From positions 3,316,468 through 3,380,467 of the forward strand of contig NZ_LN929908.1 of the NCBI RefSeq assembly GCF_001494595.1: a DNA stretch of 64,000 nt, read 5' to 3'. Below the pieces are notes generated by a model. That model searched no databases, was not told the DNA's origin, and saw nothing but the letters and a program-made list of their open reading frames with translations. Both the position numbers and the translations under genes were made by a program. Origin of the DNA: Mycobacterium sp. M26 (GTDB taxonomy: Bacteria; Actinomycetota; Actinomycetes; Mycobacteriales; Mycobacteriaceae). Below are positions 32,236 to 40,119 of the stretch, piece after piece. Every line of letters starts with the position of its first letter. The stretch's first letter is position 1.

Positions 32236-32972
32236 CGGACCGCCCCCTCGGTCGACAGCTCGAGATTGATCCTGGTCAAACGGGCCAGCTGACCCATCAC
32301 ATGGTCTTCAGCAAGCCGCCGCGCCTCGGTGGGATTCTCCGAGGCCACCGCCGCGGCGATGTCGTGTTGCTGTTCGACGTGGGCGGCCACATCGACCGGC
32401 GGGCCGATTGGCAGCCAGATCAATCCGGCCACCTCGGCCTGCAGGTTCGCCTCACGGCGGGCGAGCCGGGCGGACTGCGAGGCCACCGCGACCTGGATGT
32501 GGAACCGGCTGTCGGCGCGGATGCGGTCACCCAGTGTGGCCGCCGACCCGAGCTGATCGGTCAGGGCAAAAAGCCGACGCACCGTATAGGAGGCCGCCCG
32601 CTCGGCGGCCAGCTTGGCCGCCTGACCCGCGATCGCGGTGTGCTCGTCGAACAGATCGCGAAGGTCGGAGGCGCTCATCGCGGCCAGCCGGGCGGTGAGT
32701 TGGTCGACCGGCGGGCCTTCGGGGCGCCGCACGAACGAGCCGCCGCTACGCCCGCGCCGGGTTTCGACCAACTGCTGATCGCGCAGTGTCGCCAGCGCCT
32801 CGCGCACGGTCATCGGAGCCACCCCGAACTGCGCAGCCAGGTCGACCTCGACGGGCAGCCGCTCGCCGTCGTCGAGCAGGCCCAGATGAATCGCCTCGGT
32901 GATCCGCTGCACGATCTCGTCGGCCCTACTGACCGGGGTTTCCGGCGCGACGAGCGGCGACAGCGATGACAT
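32232..32972 (-). CDS. GntR family (FCD) transcriptional regulator
   Basis: A 246-residue FadR-type GntR regulator. The winged helix is at about residues 15-80: ADEIVQRITEAIHLGLLDDG, then LAAQFGVAPMTVREALATLR, followed by the wing RRGRSGGSFV. The C-terminal FCD all-helical effector domain is at about 95-235, with the metal/ligand-site residues D..H in DSRFHIQVA and EQQHDIAAAV. The effector is unknown, but amino acids and organic acids are usual. The ATG at 32972 has GGAGGGG upstream. It overlaps the Cache gene and is divergent from the amino-acid permease; the 145-bp region between them is the likely control point of the whole module. Confidence 0.93.
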   Translation of the reverse strand: MSSLSPLVAPETPVSRADEIVQRITEAIHLGLLDDGERLPVEVDLAAQFGVAPMTVREALATLRDQQLVETRRGRSGGSFVRRPEGPPVDQLTARLAAMSASDLRDLFDEHTAIAGQAAKLAAERAASYTVRRLFALTDQLGSAATLGDRIRADSRFHIQVAVASQSARLARREANLQAEVAGLIWLPIGPPVDVAAHVEQQHDIAAAVASENPTEARRLAEDHVMGQLARLTRINLELSTEGAVR

Positions 32973-33117
32973 CGGCCCCTCCTCAGCGCACGCCCCACGA
33001 TGGGCCCGTGGTCGGCAACTTACCTGATTTTCGACGAATTCCGCCGTTCCTGTTGCCGCATAAACAATAGTTCTGTAGTTTTTGGCCACGCCCGGCCCTA
33101 TGGAGGAAGGCAGTCAC

Positions 33118-34617
33118 ATGACCACATCCAGCACGCCCACTCCGCCCGACGACGGCTACTACGGATTCCACGAGGAAGACGACGTTCGCCATCTGCACGC
33201 GCTGGGCTACCAGTCGGAGTTCAAGCGGGATATGAGCCCGTGGGCCAACTTCTCGCTGGGCTTCACCTACCTGTCCCCCGTCGTCGGGGTCGACACGCTG
33301 TTCGCCTATGCCCTGGCGACCGGCGGGCCGCCGATGATCTGGAGCTTCCTGATCGTCGGCGTGGGCCAGCTGCTGGTGGCGCTGATCTTCAGCGAGATCG
33401 TGGCCCAGTTCCCGGTGGCCGGCGGGGTGTACCCATGGGCCCGCCGACTGTGGGGCCGCCGGTACGCCTGGATGACGGGCTGGGTCTATATGGTCGCGCT
33501 CCTGGTGACGATCGCGTCGGTCGTCTACGGTGCCGGCCCTTACGTCGCAGCGGCTTTCGGCGCCGAGGTCACGGTGAACAACACCATCCTGTTCGCCCTT
33601 GTCCTGCTCGCGGTGGCGACTGTCATCAACTTCATGGGCACGAAAGTGCTTGCCACCGCTGCGATTATCGGCTTCACCGCCGAGATCATCGGAGCACTTG
33701 TGGTCGGCGGCTGGCTGCTGATCGCGCACCGCGAGCACAATCTCGGCATCATCTTCGACCGGTTCGGCGCCGGCGGCGACGGCAACTACCTGTGGGCGTT
33801 CGCCGCGGCAGCGTTGATCGGCATCTACCAGTACTACGGATTCGAGGCCTGTGGCGACGTCGCCGAGGAGGTGCCCAACCCGGGCGGTCTGATCCCCAAG
33901 GCCATGCGCCGCACCATCTATGTCGGCGGCGCGGCGGCCACCTTCGTCTGTCTGGCCCTGGTTCTTGCCGTCACCGACATTCCGGCCGTGATCGCCGGCG
34001 AGGACGCCGACCCGGTGAGCACCGTGCTCAACGAGGCCTTCGGCACCGGCGGCGCGCGCATCGTCCTGCTGATCGTGCTGATCTCGTTCCTGTCCTGCGC
34101 GATGAGCCTGCAGGCGGCGGCGAGCCGGTTGGCCTACTCCTACGGCCGCGACGGCATGATCATGGGCAGCTCGCTGCTCAAGAAGTTCTCCGCCAGCCGC
34201 CACGTTCCGCCGTATGCGCTGCTGCTGGCCGCGCTGGTCCCGGCGGTGATCGTGGTCGGCTCGAAATTCTCCACCGACGCGATCACCAAGATCATCAGCT
34301 TCGCGGCGTTCGGCATCTACCTGGCGTTCCAGATGGTGGTGCTGGCCGCCCTGCGCGCCCGGCTCAAGGGCTGGGTGCCCAGCGGCAAATACACCCTGGG
34401 CAAGTGGGGGCTGGCCGTCAACGTCGCGGCGCTTATCTACGGCGTGACGGCCATGGTCAACATGGCGTGGCCGCGCACCCCGGACGCACCGTGGTACGAC
34501 AACTGGATCGTGGCCCTGTCGGCGGCCATCGTCGTCGGGATCGGCCTGATCTACATGGCCGTACATCCGCTGCACGACCGCAGCACCGCCCCCTACGCCG
34601 ACGCCATCCCCAGCTAG
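33118..34617 (+). CDS. APC superfamily amino acid/amine permease
   Basis: A 499-residue integral membrane transporter of the amino acid-polyamine-organocation family with about 12 predicted helices. The N-terminal cytoplasmic part ends in DDVRHLHALGYQSEFKRDMS, and the family sequence AQFPVAGGVYPWARRLWG follows helix 2. The segment IGIYQYYGFEACGDVAEEVP is typical of the amine/GABA permease branch. The start is ATG 33118 with GGAGGAAGG upstream; the frame is open to 33082. It is divergent from the GntR regulator and next to the gamma-glutamylation genes, so its substrate is probably the amine or amino acid processed by that operon. Confidence 0.93.
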   Translation: MTTSSTPTPPDDGYYGFHEEDDVRHLHALGYQSEFKRDMSPWANFSLGFTYLSPVVGVDTLFAYALATGGPPMIWSFLIVGVGQLLVALIFSEIVAQFPVAGGVYPWARRLWGRRYAWMTGWVYMVALLVTIASVVYGAGPYVAAAFGAEVTVNNTILFALVLLAVATVINFMGTKVLATAAIIGFTAEIIGALVVGGWLLIAHREHNLGIIFDRFGAGGDGNYLWAFAAAALIGIYQYYGFEACGDVAEEVPNPGGLIPKAMRRTIYVGGAAATFVCLALVLAVTDIPAVIAGEDADPVSTVLNEAFGTGGARIVLLIVLISFLSCAMSLQAAASRLAYSYGRDGMIMGSSLLKKFSASRHVPPYALLLAALVPAVIVVGSKFSTDAITKIISFAAFGIYLAFQMVVLAALRARLKGWVPSGKYTLGKWGLAVNVAALIYGVTAMVNMAWPRTPDAPWYDNWIVALSAAIVVGIGLIYMAVHPLHDRSTAPYADAIPS

Positions 34618-34736
34618 GTGAGCGCCTTTATCGAAACTTCATCGAACGTCTAGCGAAAGCCGCAGCAGCGGCGGCAACCCTCGATGACAGGACGCGCGGC
34701 ACCCCGCCGCGCGCACTGACGGAGAGGACGCATTCG

Positions 34737-35429
34737 ATGAACACCCGTTCTGTGGCCGTGGCCGGCGCGGCCGTGGCGGCACTGATCACGCTGACCGCCT
34801 GCGGTGGCGCGACCAAGACCGCCAGCACCCCGCCGGCTTCGGCCGCCCCGGCGGCGAGTTCGACGACAGCGGCACCGAACACCGCGGCGCACAACAACGC
34901 CGACGTGATGTTCACCCAGCACATGATCCCGCACCACCAGCAAGCCATCGAGATGAGCGACGACATCCTGGGCAGGCAGGGCATCGATCCACGGGTGACA
35001 GCCCTGGCCCAGCAGATCAAGGCCGCTCAGGGTCCCGAGATCCAGCAGATGCAGGGCTGGCTGTCGCAGTGGGGAGTCCCGGCGATGCCGATGACGCCCG
35101 GCGGCGGGATGGACGATATGCCCGGCCATGGCGGGATGACCGGCATGCCCGGGATGCCTGGCCACGACATGGGCGATATGGGTGACATGGGTGCCGGGAT
35201 GGGCATGATGTCCGAAGCCGATATGGCTGCCCTGCGCGACGCTCAGGGCCCGGCCGCGAGCCGGTTGTTCCTGACCCAGATGATCCAGCATCATCAGGGC
35301 GCAATCATCATGGCGCAGCGGGAGATCGGCGCGGGCCAGTACCCGGCCACCATTGCGCTGGCGAAGTCGATCGCCGAGAGTCAGCAGAAGGAGATCGACG
35401 AGATGAACAAGATTCTGGCCTCCTTGTAG
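34737..35429 (+). CDS. DUF305 lipoprotein, His/Met-rich
   Basis: A 230-residue lipoprotein: MNTRSVAVAGAAVAALITLT then Ala-Cys-Gly-Gly (lipobox LTAC), followed by a Ser/Ala/Thr linker. It has two DUF305 helical hairpins: FTQHMIPHHQQAIEMSD (about 57-75) and LTQMIQHHQGAIIMAQ (about 176-192), each with the characteristic His-His pair. Between them is a Gly/Met/Asp/His-rich insertion (about 118-160, e.g. DMPGHGGMTGMPGMPGHDMG) that looks like a metal-binding segment. DUF305 proteins are associated with copper or other metal handling at the cell surface. The ATG at 34737 has GGAGAGGAC upstream. It is convergent with the sensor kinase gene. Confidence 0.9.
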   Translation: MNTRSVAVAGAAVAALITLTACGGATKTASTPPASAAPAASSTTAAPNTAAHNNADVMFTQHMIPHHQQAIEMSDDILGRQGIDPRVTALAQQIKAAQGPEIQQMQGWLSQWGVPAMPMTPGGGMDDMPGHGGMTGMPGMPGHDMGDMGDMGAGMGMMSEADMAALRDAQGPAASRLFLTQMIQHHQGAIIMAQREIGAGQYPATIALAKSIAESQQKEIDEMNKILASL

Positions 35430-35437
35430 GAGCCGGA

Positions 35438-36559
35438 TTACGCGTTGACCGTGGCGACGGGCGCGGGTACCAGCGGCAGTTCGATGGTGAACACGGTGCC
35501 CGCGCCCACGCCGCCGCTGCGGACGGTGATGCGGCCGTCGTGGGCCTCCACAAGAGCTTTCGCGATGGCCAGGCCGATGCCACTGCCGCCCTGGGCCCGG
35601 CCCCGAGCGGGATCCACCCGGTAGAAGCGTTCGAACAGGTGCGGTAGATGCTCGGCCGGGATGCCTTCCCCGGTGTCGGCCACCGTGATCACCGTCGAGC
35701 CCTCGGCGGCGCCGACCGTCACGTCGACGCGTCCACCGGCCGCAGTGTGCCGCAGCGCGTTGTCGAGCAGGTTGCCCACCACCTGGCCCAGCCGGTCGGC
35801 GTCGATCCACAGCAATCTGGCATCAGCAGACACGCTCGAGTGCAGGCTGATACCGCTGGCGGCGGCGCGATCGGCTACCGCGATCAAGGCCCTGCTCACG
35901 AAGGTTTCGGCGTCGACCCAGCCGCGCGAGATCGTCCTGGCCTCCTCGGCTTGCGCCAGCGCGTTGACATCCTCGGCCAACCTCACCAGCCGCCGCGCCT
36001 GATCGCGCATGACGGAAATCGATTCGGCATCAACAGTTTTGACACCGTCTTCCACCGCTTCGAGATAGGCCTCGAGTACCGCGACGGGGGTTCTGATCTC
36101 GTGGGCGAGGTCGCCGAGAAGCTGTCGCCGGGTGCCCTCGACGGCTTCGAGCCGCGACGCCATCGCGTTGAAAGCTGCTGCCAGCGAGTCGAAATCGGCA
36201 CCGAGGTGCGGCGGCGACACCGTGACGTCAAACCGCCCGTCGGCGATGCGGGTCGCCGCCGCCGAGACCTCGGCCAGCGATCGGCGCAGCCGGCGGCTGA
36301 CGTACCAGGTGACCACCAGCGCCGTGAGCGCCGCGGCAAAGACGGCGACGGCGACCGAGATCGCGGTGGCGTAGGTGTAGGCCTGCTCGGCGTGGAATTG
36401 CTCGTGGGAATCGGTCGGCACGCCGGCGCGATGAAGGTGTTCGCGAAACAGTGGCGGCCCCACCACCATCGCGACCACCGCGGTCGTCACCGCACCGGCG
36501 ATCACCACCAGCACCTGGGCCAGCAGTAGTCGGCTGCCGAGTCCCCGCGAGCGGCTCAT
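35438..36559 (-). CDS. Sensor histidine kinase
   Basis: A 373-residue membrane kinase. Two transmembrane segments (about residues 11-33 and 64-86) border a short external loop of only about 30 residues, which suggests sensing within the membrane or by that loop (PLFREHLHRAGVPTDSHEQ, His-rich). A HAMP domain follows (about 86-140). The phosphoacceptor is His153 in LAHEIRTPVA, the N box is NLLDNALRHT, and the G boxes are DTGEGIP and GGSGIGLAIAK. It is a partner of the response regulator, whose stop overlaps its start by 4 bp. Neighbouring metal/sulfur genes suggest a metal or redox signal, but this is inference. Confidence 0.94.
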   Translation of the reverse strand: MSRSRGLGSRLLLAQVLVVIAGAVTTAVVAMVVGPPLFREHLHRAGVPTDSHEQFHAEQAYTYATAISVAVAVFAAALTALVVTWYVSRRLRRSLAEVSAAATRIADGRFDVTVSPPHLGADFDSLAAAFNAMASRLEAVEGTRRQLLGDLAHEIRTPVAVLEAYLEAVEDGVKTVDAESISVMRDQARRLVRLAEDVNALAQAEEARTISRGWVDAETFVSRALIAVADRAAASGISLHSSVSADARLLWIDADRLGQVVGNLLDNALRHTAAGGRVDVTVGAAEGSTVITVADTGEGIPAEHLPHLFERFYRVDPARGRAQGGSGIGLAIAKALVEAHDGRITVRSGGVGAGTVFTIELPLVPAPVATVNA

Positions 36560-37269
36560 CGCCCGCTGCCCATCCGGTAGCCGACGCCACGCACGGTCAG
36601 CACGTACCGAGGATTGGCGGGATCGTCGCCCAGTTTCCGGCGCAGGTGGCCGATGTGGACGTCGATGAGGTGATCGTTGCCGACCCAGTTGTCACCCCAG
36701 ACGGCCTCGAGAAGCTGCCGGCGGGTGAACACCAGGCCGGGGCGGGCCGACAAGGCGGCCAGCACGTCGAACTCGGTGCGCGTGAGCGTGATCGGCTGAT
36801 CCCCGACCCACACCTCCCGGCCGGCGATATCGAGACGCAGATCGCCGAACACCCGCGGCGGCGGCTCGACAGCCGCCCCGTTGGTGGTCCGCGGCCTGCG
36901 CAGCATCGCCTGGACGCGGGCGACAAGTTCCCGGGGGCTGAACGGTTTGGTCATGTAATCGTCGGCACCCACCGACAAGCCGACGATGGTGTCCACCTCG
37001 GTGTCCCGCGCGGTCAGCATCACCACATAGGCGTCGGAGAACGTCCGCAGCTGCCGGCAGACCTCCAGACCGTCGAGTCCCGGCAGGCTGAGATCCAGGA
37101 TCACCACATCCGGGTCGGTCTCCCGGGCCAGTCGCAGTGCGTCGAGCCCGTCGGCGGCCGAGGCGACCTCGAAGTGTTCGCGCTGCAGATAGTCGGCGAC
37201 GATGTCGGCCAGGGCGGTCTCGTCGTCGACGACGAGCGCCCGGTGTGCGTCGGTGGTTCTAATCGTCAC
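36556..37269 (-). CDS. OmpR/PhoB family response regulator
   Basis: A 237-residue response regulator. The receiver domain is at residues 9-125: acidic pair DD15-16, phosphoacceptor Asp59 in VILDLSLPG, and Lys in DDYMTKPFSPRE. The winged-helix DNA-binding domain is at about 145-236 (TEFDVLAALSARPGLVFTRR and DVHIGHLRRKLGDDPANPRY). The start GTG 37269 overlaps the stop of the DUF302 gene; a longer frame to 37311 is less likely. It is the upstream partner of the sensor kinase in one operon. Target genes are unknown; the DUF305 gene and the adjacent sulfur genes are candidates. Confidence 0.94.
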   Translation of the reverse strand: MTIRTTDAHRALVVDDETALADIVADYLQREHFEVASAADGLDALRLARETDPDVVILDLSLPGLDGLEVCRQLRTFSDAYVVMLTARDTEVDTIVGLSVGADDYMTKPFSPRELVARVQAMLRRPRTTNGAAVEPPPRVFGDLRLDIAGREVWVGDQPITLTRTEFDVLAALSARPGLVFTRRQLLEAVWGDNWVGNDHLIDVHIGHLRRKLGDDPANPRYVLTVRGVGYRMGSGR

Positions 37270-37672
37270 CGAGCGAGTCGATCGCCGACTGCAGTTTGGC
37301 ACCCACCTCATCGGCGACCGCGCGCAGTTCCGGCTCGCCGGTGACCTCGACGAGCAACTGCGGATTCATGGCTTCGACGACGACCGATCCCTCGTGGTCC
37401 GGGTCGGCCCGCACCACGACATTGCAGGGCAGCAGCAGCCCGATCTGGCGGTCGATCCCGACGGCGCGATGTGCCAGCGGCGGGTTACAGGCGCCCAGGA
37501 TGAGGTAGTCGCCGAGCTCGTTACCAGCGGCCTCACCGAGCTTCTTGCTCAGCGTGGCCTTCATGTCGATCTCGGTCAGCACCCCGAAGCCCTCGGCTGC
37601 CAGCGCCTCCCGCGTGCGTGCCACGGCGTCGTCGAACGACCCCCGGACGGTGGTCGACAGTGCGATACCCAT
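37259..37672 (-). CDS. DUF302 domain protein
   Basis: A 137-residue cytoplasmic protein of the DUF302 family. It shows FDDAVARTREALAAEGFGVL, TEIDMKATLSKKLG and YLILGACNPPLAHRA, a pattern of the family, with a single conserved Cys in the last segment. Members are often found next to sulfur, thiol or metal-stress genes; a Cys-dependent role with persulfide or metals is possible but unproved. It lies between the CstR/CsoR-like repressor gene (38 bp gap) and the response regulator gene (overlap), suggesting one operon. ATG start at 37672. Confidence 0.88.
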   Translation of the reverse strand: MGIALSTTVRGSFDDAVARTREALAAEGFGVLTEIDMKATLSKKLGEAAGNELGDYLILGACNPPLAHRAVGIDRQIGLLLPCNVVVRADPDHEGSVVVEAMNPQLLVEVTGEPELRAVADEVGAKLQSAIDSLGDD

Positions 37673-37709
37673 GTGTCACTCCCCCTTGAGTCGAATCAGG
37701 CCGGTCGAA

Positions 37710-37979
37710 TCAGGCCAATGCGAGGAACAGCTTCTCCAGCTCGGCTTCGTTCATCGGGGTTCCACCGTCGGCCGCGCTTCCGCTGACGCATTCGCGCAGG
37801 CCGGTGGCGACGATTTTGAAGCCGGCCCGGTCGAGTGCCCGCGACACCGCGGCGAGCTGGGTGACGACGTCCTTGCAGTCGCGCCCCTGCTCGATCATCG
37901 AGATCACACCCGAGAGCTGACCCTGCGCCCTGCGCAGTCGATTGAGCACTGCTGCGATGGCGTCTTCATCTCCGACCAT
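37710..37979 (-). CDS. CsoR/CstR family metal- or persulfide-sensing repressor
   Basis: An 89-residue all-helical repressor of the CsoR/RcnR/FrmR/CstR family: AIAAVLNRLRRAQGQLSGVI is the family start. It has two conserved Cys, Cys35 (GRDCKD) and Cys64 (LRECVS), and no His in the second helix where copper-sensing CsoR has one, so it looks like the persulfide sensor CstR rather than a Cu(I) sensor. The ATG at 37979 has AGGAGG upstream. The operator pattern in its own promoter also occurs twice in front of the rhodanese and thioredoxin genes, so it probably controls these and itself. Confidence 0.9.
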   Translation of the reverse strand: MVGDEDAIAAVLNRLRRAQGQLSGVISMIEQGRDCKDVVTQLAAVSRALDRAGFKIVATGLRECVSGSAADGGTPMNEAELEKLFLALA

Positions 37980-38011
37980 GACAACCCTCCTGAGGTTCTG
38001 TACGTCCAAGC

Positions 38012-38027
38012 GTACCCGCAGGGGTAT
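38012..38027 (-). promoter_or_regulatory. CstR/CsoR-type operator in the repressor's own promoter
   Basis: GTACCC-GCA-GGGGTAT, 33 bp upstream of the repressor start codon. It has the same G/C-tract palindrome as the two sites at 38650 and 38684. Confidence 0.75.
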
Positions 38028-38046
38028 AACCGCACGGATCAGCGAT

Positions 38047-38628
38047 TCATGCCCGCGCGCCGGGCGGGGCGGCGACCAGCTGGGCGACGACGCTCCGGGG
38101 ATCGCATCGCGGCCCCCGGTTGTAGGGCAGGCGGGCCAGCATCATGCCCATCAGACAGGTGTTGGTGGCCGCGGCGACGGCCAGGCCGGCACCCATGACG
38201 AACGCCACCCACTGGAAGCCGGGAATGACCATGGCGACCAGCACGCTCACTGCCACGATGAGGCCGGCCACGAATCGAACCTGTCGCTCCAGCTCCCACC
38301 GCTGGGCGCCCCGGTTCACCGGAAACCCGCCGGCCTGCCAGGAGTTCATCCCCCCGTCGAGGATGTGAACGTTGGCCAGACCTGCTGCCCGAAGGGTCTG
38401 CTCGGCCTGTTCGGCACGCTGCCCGGACCGACAGACCAGAACCACCTCATCGGCGAGGTGGGCCCGGATCTCGTCGCGGTGTTCCCGCAACAGATCCAGG
38501 GGCACGTTGTAGGAACCGGCGATGTGCACCGTCTCGAACTCACCCGGAGTCCGGACATCGAGCATGCGGGGCGCGGCGCCGGCGCTGATCAGACTGTGCA
38601 GTGCGGCCGCGTTCATCGGCGAGGACAT
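38047..38628 (-). CDS. Rhodanese/DUF2892 membrane sulfurtransferase (YgaP-like)
   Basis: A 193-residue protein. The rhodanese domain is at residues 5-105 with LDVRTPGEFETVHIAGSYNV and the catalytic Cys in VLVCRSGQRAE (about 67). Two hydrophobic helices follow (about 117-160, VRFVAGLIVAVSVLVAMVIP then WVAFVMGAGLAVAAATNTCL) of the DUF2892 type, as in E. coli YgaP. Rhodaneses transfer sulfane sulfur; the membrane version may move persulfide or cyanate. The ATG at 38628 has AAGGTGA upstream. Its start is divergent from the thioredoxin gene, with two CstR-type operators between them. The repressor gene is immediately downstream on the same strand, in a head-to-tail arrangement. Confidence 0.93.
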   Translation of the reverse strand: MSSPMNAAALHSLISAGAAPRMLDVRTPGEFETVHIAGSYNVPLDLLREHRDEIRAHLADEVVLVCRSGQRAEQAEQTLRAAGLANVHILDGGMNSWQAGGFPVNRGAQRWELERQVRFVAGLIVAVSVLVAMVIPGFQWVAFVMGAGLAVAAATNTCLMGMMLARLPYNRGPRCDPRSVVAQLVAAPPGARA

Positions 38629-38649
38629 CGGTCACCTTTCGTTGGAGGA

Positions 38650-38665
38650 ATACCCTATGGGGTAT
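38650..38665. promoter_or_regulatory. CstR/CsoR-type operator, rhodanese side
   Basis: ATACCC-TAT-GGGGTAT, a 16-bp palindrome 22 bp upstream of the rhodanese start. Its spacing from the second site is 34 bp. Confidence 0.8.
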
Positions 38666-38683
38666 ATTGCGTTCATGATATCA

Positions 38684-38699
38684 ATACCCACAGGGGTAT
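38684..38699. promoter_or_regulatory. CstR/CsoR-type operator, thioredoxin side
   Basis: ATACCC-ACA-GGGGTAT, a 16-bp palindrome 27 bp before the thioredoxin start codon, between the divergent rhodanese and thioredoxin genes. Confidence 0.8.
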
Positions 38700-38725
38700 A
38701 TAACTGCTACCGAAAGGACCACATC

Positions 38726-39100
38726 ATGAGCACCGTGAACCTGACCTTCGACGACTTCGAATCGACGATCACCAGCAAGCCGATCGTCATCGTCGACTTC
38801 TGGGCGTCGTGGTGCGGCCCGTGCCGCGCCTTCGCACCCGTCTTCGACCGCTCCGCAGCCGCCCATCCCGACGTCGTGCACGCCAAGGTCAACACCGAAG
38901 CCGAGCAAGAACTCGCGGTCGCGCTGCAGATCCGCTCGATCCCGACCGTCATGGCGTTCCGCGACGGCATCCTGGTCTACAGCCAGCCCGGCGCCATGCC
39001 GGCACCCGTCCTGGAGGAGTTGATCACCAAGATCAAGGATCTCGACATGGACGAGGTTCGTGCGACCATTGCCGCGCGCAAAGACACCGCCCACGCCTAG
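38726..39100 (+). CDS. Thioredoxin
   Basis: A 124-residue thioredoxin with the canonical WCGPC active site (about residues 31-35), the preceding VDFWAS strand and the cis-Pro loop SIPTVMAF (about 72-79). It has a 15-residue extension after the usual C-terminal helix. The ATG at 38726 has AAAGGA upstream. It is divergent from the rhodanese gene and under two CstR-type operators, so it probably reduces persulfides or disulfides formed in sulfide stress rather than serving general metabolism. A small Cys-rich protein gene follows after 24 bp in the same direction. Confidence 0.94.
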   Translation: MSTVNLTFDDFESTITSKPIVIVDFWASWCGPCRAFAPVFDRSAAAHPDVVHAKVNTEAEQELAVALQIRSIPTVMAFRDGILVYSQPGAMPAPVLEELITKIKDLDMDEVRATIAARKDTAHA

Positions 39101-39124
39101 CCTTCAGACACACGAGGAGTGATC

Positions 39125-39262
39125 ATGTGCTATCCCGTTGAATGCCCGAGTTGCCACAAGACCACCTGGGCCGGCTGCGGCGAACACGTCGCCGACGTCA
39201 AGAGTTCCGTCCCGCCCGCCCAGTGGTGCACGTGCGACGCCAAGGAACCGGCTCACCACTAG
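39125..39262 (+). CDS. Small Cys-rich protein, 45 aa
   Basis: A 45-residue open reading frame from ATG 39125 to TAG 39262, with GAGGAG upstream: MCYPVECPSCHKTTWAGCGE continuing to CTCDAKEPAHH. It has six Cys, among them CPSC and CxC, and several His, a probable zinc-ribbon-like or metal-binding miniprotein. I recall near-identical short proteins in many Actinobacteria; no function is known. It follows the thioredoxin gene in the same orientation and is probably co-transcribed with it, so it may share the sulfur/metal stress response. Confidence 0.8.
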   Translation: MCYPVECPSCHKTTWAGCGEHVADVKSSVPPAQWCTCDAKEPAHH

Positions 39263-39292
39263 GCAGGAGCTGAAACAGGCTGTCGCGCGGCG

Positions 39293-40108
39293 CTATTCGG
39301 CCGCCGACAGCGCGTGCAGGAACACCGGCAGGAACGGCCGATGATTGGCCGTCCCCCCGCGCCGGAACGGCATGCTGTCCCGTGACGCGGCATACCACTG
39401 GTTGCGGCCGACCGTCGACAGGTCGAGGCGATGACCGCACAGCGCGGCCAAGGTGTGCAGCAGCAGCGTGCCGGTGCGGCCGTTGCCCTCCCGGAACGGG
39501 TGCACCTGGTTGTAGTCGGCGTACCAGCGGGCGCATTCGTAGGCCAGCCGGGCGGTGTCGGCCGGGTCGAGATCGGCAGGCACGTCCCGGGCCCGCGCAT
39601 CGAGTTCGGCGACGGCATCGGCCAGGTCGGCCTGCCAGGCGAACACCGTCTCGCCACGACGCAACTCGGTGACCCGCAACCGGCCGGCCCAGGCGTAGAC
39701 GTCGGCGAAGACCTGCTGATGCAGCGCGCACACGTCGAGGTCTTCCGTGCCGGCCGCACCGGCAGCGAGGTGCTGATGCCACTGGGCAGTGCGTCCGGCA
39801 GTGGCGACGAACTCCAGATCGGCCAGGACCTCGGCCGAGTCGGTGCCGAAGTTATTGCGCAACATCGTGGTGCCCGGGATCAGGTACGGACGCCGGCGAC
39901 GAAGCAACTGCCGCCGGGCCGGCTGGGGCGGCGGGTGCCGCACCCGGTGCTCGGCGAGGTAGTCGGCGAACGTCCGCTCCCCCGCCATCAACTCGGTGAG
40001 CGTGGCGAGGTGGTGCTCGCCGGGACGCCAGCCCTCCAGGCGCTGAGCGGCCACCGCCTGCTGCAGGCCGTGGCGAAGCTGCGGCGACAGCCGATCGCGG
40101 GGGTCCAT
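39293..40108 (-). CDS. Fic domain protein with N-terminal antitoxin-like helix
   Basis: A 271-residue Fic protein, which transfers AMP (or another nucleotide) to target proteins. The catalytic loop is HPFREGNGRT (His203 onward), an exact match to HPFxxGNGR. The N-terminus (about 14-55) reads AVAAQRLEGWRPG then ELMAGERTFADYLAEHR, the shape of a VbhA-type antitoxin. Its Glu25-Gly26 corresponds to the inhibitory (S/T)xxxE(G/N) motif, although the Ser/Thr position is Ala21. It is thus probably a self-inhibited class II Fic. A basic stretch follows at 60-75. The ATG at 40108 lies 11 bp after the stop of the nucleotidyltransferase gene, so both form an operon. Confidence 0.9.
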   Translation of the reverse strand: MDPRDRLSPQLRHGLQQAVAAQRLEGWRPGEHHLATLTELMAGERTFADYLAEHRVRHPPPQPARRQLLRRRRPYLIPGTTMLRNNFGTDSAEVLADLEFVATAGRTAQWHQHLAAGAAGTEDLDVCALHQQVFADVYAWAGRLRVTELRRGETVFAWQADLADAVAELDARARDVPADLDPADTARLAYECARWYADYNQVHPFREGNGRTGTLLLHTLAALCGHRLDLSTVGRNQWYAASRDSMPFRRGGTANHRPFLPVFLHALSAAE

Positions 40109-40119
40109 CCGGCCGCCGA

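Noticed and set aside
33000..35429. 809-codon frame that ends as the DUF305 protein
   Set aside because: Its upstream 580 codons are an out-of-frame shadow of the permease gene; the true DUF305 gene starts at ATG 34737.
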